Assembly: GCA_035633215.1 (NCBI GenBank) | Contig: DASQFI010000048.1 | Location: 62,001-126,000 of the forward strand | Source of the DNA: DASQFI01 sp035633215 | Lineage (GTDB): Bacteria > Acidobacteriota > Vicinamibacteria > Vicinamibacterales > SCN-69-37 | DNA length: 64,000 bases | Direction: 5' to 3' | Shown: positions 39,930-47,156 of the stretch, in pieces | Numbering within the stretch: position 1 is the stretch's first letter | Layout of the letters: each line of letters starts with the position of its first letter | The notes under the pieces: model-generated | Database searches by the model: none | Seen by the model: the letters and a program-made list of their open reading frames with translations, nothing else | What the model was told of the DNA's origin: nothing | Program-made: the position numbers and the translations under genes

Positions 39930-39953
39930 GGCGCGGGGGTGGGGCCCCGCGCC
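39930..39953. terminator. GC-rich hairpin between convergent genes
   Basis: GGCGCGGGG (39930-39938) pairs perfectly with CCCCGCGCC (39945-39953) across a six-base loop, with ATTTCT following. It lies between the M55 and S51 peptidase stop codons and could stop transcription from the left; the T-tract is weak. The adjoining GAAGCAGACACGTCCCC may be a relic of the GGGGACG repeat family seen at 3220. Confidence 0.5.
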
Positions 39954-39977
39954 ATTTCTAGAAGCAGACACGTCCCC

Positions 39978-40793
39978 TTACGCTGGAATCCGTTCCGGTT
40001 CCATCAGGCGCTCGACGACCTGTCCGTTCACGACGCTGACGTAGTAGACCTTCGCCTCCGCGCGCGTCGCCACGACGCGCTTGACGTCGTTGTCCACGAA
40101 GAAGATCCCCGCGTCGTTGTCGCAGGCGTATCCCGGCTTCATCTGGCCCGATCCGATCAGCTTGCGGTAGAGCGGCCGGCGTTCCGGCTCACGGTCGTAG
40201 TGCGGGGAATGGCTGCCCTTGAGGAAGCCAAGGCATTGCGCCGTCGTCAGCTCCTTCGGTCTCGAATCCGTCGTGCCCTCTTCGAACCAGCAGAGCGAAC
40301 CCGCGCTCGCGCCGCCGAGGACGATCCCCTGATCCCACGCTTTCCTGAGGACCAGATCGATGCCTTGTGCTTTCCAGATCGCCTGCTGGTTCAGCGTGTT
40401 GCCGCCCGAAACGACGATCCCGTCGACGGAGAGAAAGACCTCTTCCCAGCTTCGATTCTGGCGCGTGCTCGCGATGAAACTCTCCTGGACCGACGCTTCG
40501 ACGTTGAGCGGCGCGCAGCTGCGGAACCAGCCGATGATGCTGGCGGGGGAGTCGGCCGTCGCCGTCGGCAGATAGCAGAGTTTGGGTCGAGGCTTGCCGG
40601 TCAGCTCAGCCATGTAGCGGATGAACCCGGTGCCGAAGCCGCCGCCGGCGATGAGGATCTTGCGAGCGGATGCGGCCGCGATCTGCGCGCTCGCGTCGGC
40701 CGATAGCCACCCTGTTCCAAAGCCTGTGAAATGTCCGGCCGCGGCGCCGACCGCGCCCAGAACGGATGTGGCGAGGAACTCGCGTCTTTTCAT
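39978..40793 (-). CDS. S51-family peptidase (peptidase E / cyanophycinase-like), Tat-exported
   Basis: The 271-residue protein has a twin-arginine leader (KRREFLATSVLGAVG) and the S51 class-I-amidotransferase-like fold: KILIAGGGFGTGFIRYM, VDGIVVSGGNTLNQQAI, the nucleophile elbow GGASAGSLCWFEEG with its serine, and the catalytic histidine region GSHSPHYD. S51 enzymes cleave Asp-X dipeptides (PepE) or cyanophycin. The GASAGS...W.EEGTTDS layout is closer to PepE. The gene is convergent with M55. Confidence 0.85.
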   Translation of the reverse strand: MKRREFLATSVLGAVGAAAGHFTGFGTGWLSADASAQIAAASARKILIAGGGFGTGFIRYMAELTGKPRPKLCYLPTATADSPASIIGWFRSCAPLNVEASVQESFIASTRQNRSWEEVFLSVDGIVVSGGNTLNQQAIWKAQGIDLVLRKAWDQGIVLGGASAGSLCWFEEGTTDSRPKELTTAQCLGFLKGSHSPHYDREPERRPLYRKLIGSGQMKPGYACDNDAGIFFVDNDVKRVVATRAEAKVYYVSVVNGQVVERLMEPERIPA

Positions 40794-40854
40794 GGACGAC
40801 CTTCCGTTGTGTGCGAGGGCGTCATTGTCGCATCGATTCAGCGGGGCGGAAACA

Positions 40855-43281
40855 CTAGCCTTCCTTCAGGGCACCGACCGGGTCCTGGCGAGACGCGCGT
40901 CTGGCCGGCCACCACGCGGCAAGAGTGCCGGCAAGCGACAGCAGCACACACGCGAAAACGAGTGTCGAAACATCGAACCCCCGAACAGCTTGTAGGGCAC
41001 TCTCGAGGACCCGCGTCGCCAGGACTGCGCCCAGAAGGCCGGCGCCGATGCCGATCGCTAGCACGAGGCCACAATCCCGCAGGAACAATCGGCGGATCGC
41101 GGCGCCGGTGGCGCCGAGCGCCAGTCGAATCGCCACCTCACGCTCGCGCTGCTGCACGGCGTACGCCGTAACGCCGTAGATGCCAAGGATGGCCAGAAAC
41201 ACCGCGACCGCCGCGAACGCGGTCAAGAGTCCGGTTAGAAACCGTGCGCCGATCATCTGCCGGTTCTCACCCGCGACCGAGCGCGGGGGATCGACCATGG
41301 CGCGCGGATCGATGCCGGCCGCGATCGCGCGCATGCTCTCGAGGAGCGAGGCCGGCGAGCGATCGGTCCGCACGTAGAATGAGCCGAAGCGCCCGAACGA
41401 TGACGGCGAGAGCGGCGTATAGATCGCACTCGCGTCGGGCTCCGAGTAGGTCTGCCGGACATCAGACGCGACGCCGATCACCGTGCGCCAGGGGCCCGGT
41501 CTCGGGCCGGCCGGCGTCGGCACGACGCTTCGCACCTGGCGGCCGAGCGCCGCGCCGTCCGGCCACAGTGTTCTCGCCAACGTCTCGCTGACGACGGCGA
41601 CCGGAGCGTCCGATCGGACGTCGGCGTCCGAGAAGTCGCGGCCGCCGCGAAGCTCGATGCCGAGCGTGCCGAAGTACCCAGCGCCCGCCCCAAGCGCTCC
41701 AGCGCTCAATCCCTGTCCCACGCGCCCGTCGACCTCGACCGAATGTTTCGGCAGCTCCGCAAACGGCGGCCAGTTCGTGAAAACAACTGGCGCGTTCGTC
41801 GCCGCGGTCAGCCGTTCGGCGAAGCGGTCATAGAACTGGAAAAAGGCCTGCGGGTCTGCATTGCCGGTTCCGCGCAGCACGATCCGCGCGCGGATGAGCC
41901 CCTCGGGTTCGAACCGGAGGTCCGTCCGGACCATGCTCACGACCGTGCGAATCATCACGCCGCCGCCCACGAGCAGGATGAGTGTGCCCGCGACTTCGAA
42001 TGCGATGAGCGACAGGCGCAGCCGCCGCATCGACAGGCCATCAGTCGACGTATTCCTCGCTCGACGCAAGGCATCGCCGAGCCGGCGCTGCCAGGGGGCG
42101 AGGAGCGGCATGAACGAGAGCAGCAGGGCCACGAGCAGACCAATCGCGGCGGCGACGAGCATCACCGTGCCGTCGATCGCGATGGCAGCCGTCCCACCCG
42201 GCGCCGGACGTCCGAGTTGGGTCTCGATCAGCGGCCCGAGCATGCGAAGCGTGACGCGCGTCAGCACCGTGCCGAGCCCGAACGCGGCCAGGCAAATCAG
42301 CAGCGCCTCGATCACGAGCATGCGCGCCAGATGCCAACGGCTCGATCCGAGCGCCGCTCTGACCGCCATTTCCTTCTGACGCCGCAGGGTCCGCAAGAGC
42401 GTCAGGACCGCCACGTTCGCGCAGACGATCACGAGAACGAGGATCGACGCGAGCGTGATGCCGACCAGCACGGGACGCAGCTGCGCGACGTAGCGCTCGC
42501 GCGCCGACTCCAGATGCACGCCGGTCCAATCCGCGGGCAGGTCGGTCGCGACGAGTCTCGCCGCTTCCGTGATCCGCCGCTCCGCGACGGCCGGGGGCAC
42601 GCCGTCACGCAGGCGAACCATGTATGTCCGCGCGGGCGCCGCAAGCGGCACGAGCAGATCCACTCGGTCGCGGCTGTCGCGGCCGAAATAGAAATCAGGC
42701 GGGAGCACGCCGACGACGCGGAAGGTCTCCGGTGGCCCGCGCCGGGCTTCCGCGTCCGCGCGCACGATGCGGCCGATGATCCCGGGATCGGATCCGTATC
42801 GATCTCGCCAGAGCGCGTAGCCGAGGATGCCGACCGGATCCGTGCCGGGTCCGAAGTCCTGCGGGTCCAGCGACCGGCCGAGCCCGGCTCGGACGCCGAG
42901 ACCCTCGACGAAGCTGCGCGTAACGCGCAGACCTCGCACGGATTGAGCGTAGTTGCCGTCGGTCAGATAGAAAGTCTCGCCCGCGGACGTGATCGGGTAC
43001 TCGACCACGTCGGCGACCGACGTCCAGCCAATAGCGGTCATGCCACGCGGTTCCCATGGGCCGGGCGGCGCGTACATGACGTGATACAGGCGATGCGCCG
43101 CCGCGAACGGCAGCGAACGGATCAGGTAGGCGTTGACCACCCCGGTCGTCGACGCCACGAGCGCGAAGCCCACGGCGAGCGACGACACGGCGACGAACGT
43201 GAAGCCGCGGCTTCGACGAAGGACGCGGACCGCGAGGCGAACGTCGCGACGAAGGCCTTCGAGCACGGGACCACCAGCCAT
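40855..43281 (-). CDS. ADOP-type FtsX/MacB-like ABC permease
   Basis: The 808-residue permease starts LEGLRRDVRLAVRVLRRSRG with the first helix near residue 30. It lacks the roughly 80-residue soluble N-terminal region of the other two ADOP genes here. Periplasmic and membrane segments follow in the usual order (VVGVLPPDFYFGRD, then VLVIVCANVAVLTLLRTLRRQKEMAVRAALGSSR, and the C-terminal FLAILGIYGVTAYAVQQREREVAIRLALGAT). It ends ARRASRQDPVGALKEG. No PadR gene lies beside it, unlike the other two copies. Confidence 0.88.
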   Translation of the reverse strand: MAGGPVLEGLRRDVRLAVRVLRRSRGFTFVAVSSLAVGFALVASTTGVVNAYLIRSLPFAAAHRLYHVMYAPPGPWEPRGMTAIGWTSVADVVEYPITSAGETFYLTDGNYAQSVRGLRVTRSFVEGLGVRAGLGRSLDPQDFGPGTDPVGILGYALWRDRYGSDPGIIGRIVRADAEARRGPPETFRVVGVLPPDFYFGRDSRDRVDLLVPLAAPARTYMVRLRDGVPPAVAERRITEAARLVATDLPADWTGVHLESARERYVAQLRPVLVGITLASILVLVIVCANVAVLTLLRTLRRQKEMAVRAALGSSRWHLARMLVIEALLICLAAFGLGTVLTRVTLRMLGPLIETQLGRPAPGGTAAIAIDGTVMLVAAAIGLLVALLLSFMPLLAPWQRRLGDALRRARNTSTDGLSMRRLRLSLIAFEVAGTLILLVGGGVMIRTVVSMVRTDLRFEPEGLIRARIVLRGTGNADPQAFFQFYDRFAERLTAATNAPVVFTNWPPFAELPKHSVEVDGRVGQGLSAGALGAGAGYFGTLGIELRGGRDFSDADVRSDAPVAVVSETLARTLWPDGAALGRQVRSVVPTPAGPRPGPWRTVIGVASDVRQTYSEPDASAIYTPLSPSSFGRFGSFYVRTDRSPASLLESMRAIAAGIDPRAMVDPPRSVAGENRQMIGARFLTGLLTAFAAVAVFLAILGIYGVTAYAVQQREREVAIRLALGATGAAIRRLFLRDCGLVLAIGIGAGLLGAVLATRVLESALQAVRGFDVSTLVFACVLLSLAGTLAAWWPARRASRQDPVGALKEG

Positions 43282-43313
43282 GCTAGCGCTGCCGCGTTCG
43301 GTCCGGCTAGTGT

Positions 43314-43574
43314 TCAGAATTCAGTTCTAAAGGACGCGGGATCGGCTGATTGTGCCGGCCGGTACACCGTGCCGGTCCGAAGCCCCGCTGTCGAGATGAC
43401 GACGTGTTTCGGGTCGAGCCCCGCTACCGCACACCAGTGGGTGAGCATGCGTGATCCGGCGAGAAACAGACAGGCGCTGTGCCGATCGGCCGGCAGCCCC
43501 CCGGGGTTGAGAAGATCCCGCAGCGCGAGACTGATCACCCGAACGGCGAGCAGCCTGTACTGTTCCGCGGCCAT
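43314..43574 (-). CDS. Small conserved-looking protein coupled to the cold-shock gene
   Basis: The 86-residue frame starts at ATG 43574, whose first base is shared with the TAA of the cold-shock gene (TAATG), so translation is coupled. Its middle is orderly (LLAVRVISLALRDLLN, SACLFLAG, LTHWCAVAGLDPKHVVI). The W-C-x-x-A-G-L-D-P pattern recalls short ORFs found in prophages and alphaproteobacteria, but I cannot name a function. No signal peptide is present. Confidence 0.6.
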   Translation of the reverse strand: MAAEQYRLLAVRVISLALRDLLNPGGLPADRHSACLFLAGSRMLTHWCAVAGLDPKHVVISTAGLRTGTVYRPAQSADPASFRTEF

Positions 43575-43843
43575 TACCGGTCGTCCGGGGATTTCGACAT
43601 GCGGGCGCGGCCGGCCGATCCTGGCGCTGCCCCTGCGACCCGGCGATCGATGCGCACCTCCACGGCGCGTGGGCCGCTGACTTGATCGTCGATCAGCGTG
43701 AACCGCACGGCGAGGCCGTCCTGGAGGTCGTCGTACTTGGCGCCCTGAACGTCCGTCGCGTGAAAGAAGACCTCTCGTCCCTTCGGGGCGCGGATGAATC
43801 CGCAATTGCGACTGCGGGCCAGCCGGGTGATGCGACCGGTCAT
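43574..43843 (-). CDS. Cold-shock-domain nucleic-acid-binding protein
   Basis: The 89-residue protein begins TGRITRLARSRNCGFIRAPKGREVFFH, a cold-shock-domain variant with RNP1-like CGFI and RNP2-like VFFH, then DLQDGLAVRFTLIDD. The canonical K-G-F-G-F-I is only partly kept. A basic Arg/Ala tail (about 67-89) follows the domain. It binds single-stranded RNA or DNA. A TATAAT on this strand at 43985-43990 would give a 5' leader of roughly 130 bases. Confidence 0.82.
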   Translation of the reverse strand: MTGRITRLARSRNCGFIRAPKGREVFFHATDVQGAKYDDLQDGLAVRFTLIDDQVSGPRAVEVRIDRRVAGAAPGSAGRARMSKSPDDR

Positions 43844-44140
43844 GGCACCGCCGCTCCGTCGACAGATCGTTTCGTGAAAAACATCGCGCTCCTGGGGCCG
43901 GAAACGTGGGCCCGTCGAAGCGCCCGCAGTGGGCGGGCCAGCGACGTCATCGGGGCTCAGCTTCAGGGCAATGCGGACAGACGAATTATACCGCCGGATG
44001 TCCTCCAGTCGCCCGCGGCCGTTCTCCGGGCCCGCAGGAGATGCGTTTTCGCTCGTCACTGAAATCGGCGTACGATGCCGCGCGCGGGCATCCCATCTGC
44101 TTAGCAGCATGACTCGTCTCACTGACTCGAGCGCCTCGCC
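43844..44140. promoter_or_regulatory. Long divergent intergenic region with a candidate cold-shock promoter
   Basis: This 297-base gap separates the minus-strand cold-shock gene from the plus-strand TonB receptor. On the minus strand a consensus -10 (TATAAT, 43985-43990) is present, without a clear -35. Transcription from it would leave about 130 untranslated bases ahead of the cold-shock ATG, a length typical of cspA-like leaders. No coding frame is convincing in the interval. Confidence 0.4.
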
Positions 44141-46405
44141 GTGAAGGCTTCGCTCCGCACGATCGCATCCATCACGATCGTTCTCGCGATGCCGGTCCGG
44201 ACCGCCGCGCAGGTCGTCGCGTCCCCGGCGGGCGTTATCCGCGGCGTCGTGCTCGATCGCGCCGGCGGATCCCCCATCGCCGATGTCTCGGTCCGGATTC
44301 AAGACGGCCCGCAGGCCATCACGACCGATGCGGCGGGACGTTTCGAACTGCGCGACGTGCCGCCAGGAACACGGACGCTGCTCGTCTCGATCGTCGGGTT
44401 CATTCTCGTGAAGCGGACGCTTCAGGTCGCCGCCGGCGAGACCGCCGACGTGACCGTCGTGCTGAGTGAAGGCACGGGCACGTACAGCGAACACGTCATG
44501 GTGACGGCCGGACCCTTCCGCGAGCAGGAGCGCGCGGTGCCGGCTCAACAGGTGCTCGGAAGCGCCGACATTCAGAACCTTCGCAGCCTGGTGACGAACG
44601 ATCCGCTGCGGACCGTCCAGGTCCTGCCGGGCGTGAGCACGGGAGACGACTTCCGGAGCGAGTTCGCCGTGCGCGGCAGCGCGTTCAGCCATATCGTGTT
44701 CACCTTCGACGGCATTCCTGCGCCGTTCCTCCTGCACACCGTGCAGCAGGTCCAGGATGGCGGATCGGTGGCGATGGTCAACGGAGACATTCTGGACGGC
44801 ATCGCGCTCCTGAACGGCTCGTACCCGCAGCGCTACGGCAACCGGCTCGGGGCCGAAGTGGAGTTCCTCATGCGCGAGGGCTCGCGCGAGCGGCGGCAAG
44901 CACGCGCCGGCGTGAGCGGCACCGACGCGTCGTTCGTGGCCGAGGGACCACTGGACGCCCGGAAATCCGGATCGTGGCTGATCTCCGTCCGGAAGAGCTA
45001 TCTCGAGTACCTCCTCAAGCGGGTTTCTGAAGAAGGCGATGACTTCGGGTTTGGGTTTTCAGATGTGCAGGCGAAGGTGACGAAGGACGTCTCGAGCCGG
45101 CATCGCCTCGAGCTGTCGGCGGTCGCCGGCCGGTCTCGTCTCGACGTTCGCCCCGAGCTCGTGGACGAGGAGGAAGTCACGGATGGCCGCAACGCCGCGG
45201 TACTCCTCAATGCCGGCTGGCGGTTCACGCCGTCCGACAGGTTTGGTCTCACGCAGCGGATCGCCGTGGCGGCCAACTGGTTCAGCAACGTCAACGTCAA
45301 CAATCTGCTGCTCGGCGACGGCGGGGGATCGGATGTCACCTGGCGCGCGGACGCCGTGGCGACGCGTTCGAAAGGCCTCACGATCGAAGGGGGAGGGCAG
45401 CTTCAGTGGCAGGAGCGTCACGAAGCGCTCGGGGATGTTGAAGGATCCAAGTTTCCGATCTCGGATGGTCGCACGTTTCACGGATCGGCGTACGGGCAGA
45501 TCGTCTGGTCACCCACGCCCCGGCTCACCGTGACGCCAGGCGGGCGCGTTGACCGGTGGTCCCTGACGTCCGATACGGCCGGGTCGCCGTGGGTGCAGGT
45601 GGCGTGGAAGCTCTCGCGCGGGCTGGCGCTGCGAGGAGGCGGCGGGATCCACAGGCAGTTCGCGCCGATCAGCGCGGTGACGGGACCATTCGGGAATCCG
45701 GACCTTCGAGCCGAGCGCGCCTATCACGTCGACATCGGTGTCGAGCAGATGTTTGGCGCGACACGTTGGCAAGTCACGATCTTCAACCGCGAGGAACGAG
45801 ATGTGCTCCGACGTGACTTCGACGAGTTTCGGTTGTCCGACAATCCGAGGTTCCCGGTGGATACGCCGGGCGCCGGACCATGGCACAACGCCCTTGATGG
45901 GTACGCACGCGGTGTTGAGCTCCTTCTCCAACGGCGCAGCACGAGTGGGGTCTCCGGATGGTTCTCCTACTCGTACGGCGTCAATCGGTACACGGATGCC
46001 CGCACCGGCGAAACCTTCGATGGCGATTTCGATCAGCGTCACACCGTCAATGCGTACGGTGTGTTTCGTCTCACCAACCGCGTGAGTCTCGCGGCGAAAT
46101 GGCGCGGGGGTAGCAACATTCCCGCGACCGGGTACTGGCGGCGGGAAGGGGAGAGATATTTTCTCGGCGCGCAGCGCAACGCGTTGAGAGTGCCTGCGTA
46201 CTCGCGCCTCGACGTCCGCGGGAACCGCACCTTCCATCTCGGCAGCCGTCGACTCACTCTCTTCGTGGAAATCCTGAACCTCCTCGGCCGCGAGAACGTG
46301 CGCGTCAGCAGTCCTTCCGTGAACCGCCGGACCACCGAGGTCTTCGAACTCTTTCAGACGATGATTCCGCGGGTGCCGTCGGCGGGGCTACTGATCGAGT
46401 TCTAA
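44141..46405 (+). CDS. TonB-dependent outer-membrane receptor
   Basis: The 754-residue receptor starts at GTG 44141 with a signal peptide (TIASITIVLAMPVRTAAQ). It has a carboxypeptidase-regulatory-like domain (GVIRGVVLDRAGGSPIADVSV, DVPPGTRTLLVSIVGF), a plug (VPAQQVLGSADIQNLRSLVT, VLPGVSTGDDFRSEFAVRGS, YPQRYGNRLGAEVEFLM) and a barrel ending PRVPSAGLLIEF. It is the smaller TonB type with an EFAVRG plug motif, often involved in siderophore or small-molecule uptake. It lacks neighbours that would identify a ligand. Confidence 0.9.
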   Translation: MKASLRTIASITIVLAMPVRTAAQVVASPAGVIRGVVLDRAGGSPIADVSVRIQDGPQAITTDAAGRFELRDVPPGTRTLLVSIVGFILVKRTLQVAAGETADVTVVLSEGTGTYSEHVMVTAGPFREQERAVPAQQVLGSADIQNLRSLVTNDPLRTVQVLPGVSTGDDFRSEFAVRGSAFSHIVFTFDGIPAPFLLHTVQQVQDGGSVAMVNGDILDGIALLNGSYPQRYGNRLGAEVEFLMREGSRERRQARAGVSGTDASFVAEGPLDARKSGSWLISVRKSYLEYLLKRVSEEGDDFGFGFSDVQAKVTKDVSSRHRLELSAVAGRSRLDVRPELVDEEEVTDGRNAAVLLNAGWRFTPSDRFGLTQRIAVAANWFSNVNVNNLLLGDGGGSDVTWRADAVATRSKGLTIEGGGQLQWQERHEALGDVEGSKFPISDGRTFHGSAYGQIVWSPTPRLTVTPGGRVDRWSLTSDTAGSPWVQVAWKLSRGLALRGGGGIHRQFAPISAVTGPFGNPDLRAERAYHVDIGVEQMFGATRWQVTIFNREERDVLRRDFDEFRLSDNPRFPVDTPGAGPWHNALDGYARGVELLLQRRSTSGVSGWFSYSYGVNRYTDARTGETFDGDFDQRHTVNAYGVFRLTNRVSLAAKWRGGSNIPATGYWRREGERYFLGAQRNALRVPAYSRLDVRGNRTFHLGSRRLTLFVEILNLLGRENVRVSSPSVNRRTTEVFELFQTMIPRVPSAGLLIEF

Positions 46406-46521
46406 CCCATCACCTCACCGACATCACGAGCCAACCCGATGCAGCCATCGTGCGGATGGTCGGCATGTGATGTGAATGTTCAATACGTCTGAGCGTGAAT
46501 GTCCGATCGGAGGCACACCAC

Positions 46522-46899
46522 ATGCTGAAAAACGCACCTATCGTTCCCTACATCCCCGTGTCTGACGTCAAGCGAGCCCGGGCGTTCTACGAGAACACGC
46601 TGGGTTTGAAGCCCAAAGAAGTGCACCCCGAGGGCGTGATCTACGAATGCGGCGAGGGCTCCTGGGTCTTCATGTACCCGTCGGCCGGAGCCGGCACCTC
46701 TCGAGCCAGCACCGCGTTCTGGACGGTCGACGATGTCGAGTCCGAGGTCGCGCAACTGAAGGCCAAAGGCGTAGTGTTCGAGGAGTACGACATGCCCGGC
46801 ATCAAGACCGTGAACGGCATCGCAACTGGCGGCGGGGCGAAGACCGCGTGGTTCAAAGACACCGAAGGCAACATCATGGCGGTCAGCCAGCGCCTGTGA
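46522..46899 (+). CDS. VOC-family protein
   Basis: The 125-residue protein has paired betaalphabetabetabeta modules: APIVPYIPVSDVKRARAFYE, LGLKPKEV, then ASTAFWTVDDVESEVAQLK and TAWFKDTEGNIMAVSQRL. I start at ATG 46522, eight bases after GGAGG; an upstream GTG/ATG at 46495 is less favoured. It may bind a divalent metal or a small ligand. Its stop is 15 bases before the promoter-like sequence of the ileS leader. Confidence 0.85.
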   Translation: MLKNAPIVPYIPVSDVKRARAFYENTLGLKPKEVHPEGVIYECGEGSWVFMYPSAGAGTSRASTAFWTVDDVESEVAQLKAKGVVFEEYDMPGIKTVNGIATGGGAKTAWFKDTEGNIMAVSQRL

Positions 46900-46914
46900 G
46901 CCGGACCCGCCAGT

Positions 46915-46941
46915 TTGACGCCGCCGCCGGTGCTATATTCT
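46915..46941 (+). promoter_or_regulatory. Candidate promoter of the ileS leader
   Basis: TTGACG (46915-46920) is followed by TATATT (46934-46939), or by TATTCT (46936-46941). The spacing is 13 or 15 bases, shorter than the ideal 17, so the -35 is uncertain. A start near 46946 would place the leader-peptide ATG (46957) about ten bases into the message. Confidence 0.4.
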
Positions 46942-46956
46942 CCTGTGAGTGAACTG

Positions 46957-47067
46957 ATGCGACTCTCCGTGCCGTTCCCCGTCGCGGCCGCGTCGATCGC
47001 GTTGATCGCGGCTCGGCCGATTTCGATTAGCGGCGTCGGCCCCATTGCGCCGACAGGCAGCGGGTGA
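46957..47067 (+). CDS. Isoleucine-rich leader peptide of ileS
   Basis: A 36-codon ORF, ATG 46957 to TGA 47067, encodes MRLSVPFPVAAASIALIAAR followed by PISISGVGPIAPTGSG. Five of the 36 codons are isoleucine (positions 14, 17, 22, 24 and 30), three of them ATT, rare in such GC-rich DNA. It lies directly ahead of ileS, and its stop codon sits in the strand that can form the antiterminator (47062-47069). The Shine-Dalgarno is weak (GTGAG). It is too short to be a stable protein and is best read as a ribosome sensor of charged tRNA-Ile. Confidence 0.7.
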   Translation: MRLSVPFPVAAASIALIAARPISISGVGPIAPTGSG

Positions 47068-47140
47068 TGTAGCACCAGACCGGACTCCGTCGAAGCCGTT
47101 CCAGGCCATCACCCACCGTGGCGATGGCCTTTTTCATTTT
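47062..47140 (+). promoter_or_regulatory. Transcription attenuator of ileS (antiterminator versus terminator)
   Basis: GGGTGATG at 47062-47069, which includes the leader stop codon, is exactly complementary to CATCACCC at 47107-47114. The CATC of that site (47107-47110) is also needed for the terminator stem AGGCCATC/GATGGCCT at 47103-47110 and 47123-47130. The two helices therefore exclude each other. A ribosome stalled on the last Ile codon (47044-47046) leaves 47062-47069 free, so the antiterminator forms; a ribosome at the stop codon covers it, so the terminator forms. Confidence 0.65.
47103..47140 (+). terminator. Rho-independent terminator in the ileS leader
   Basis: The perfect 8-bp stem AGGCCATC / GATGGCCT (47103-47110, 47123-47130) with a 12-base loop runs into TTTTTCATTTT (47130-47140). 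It sits 17 bases before the ileS start at 47157, where a terminator makes sense only as an attenuator. Confidence 0.75.
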
Positions 47141-47156
47141 CCGGGAGTGCGTAGAC

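Noticed and set aside
47040..47140. T-box riboswitch ahead of ileS
   Set aside because: No T-box consensus (AGGGTGGNACCGCG-like) or Stem I/specifier layout is visible; the leader ORF, antiterminator and terminator explain the region better.
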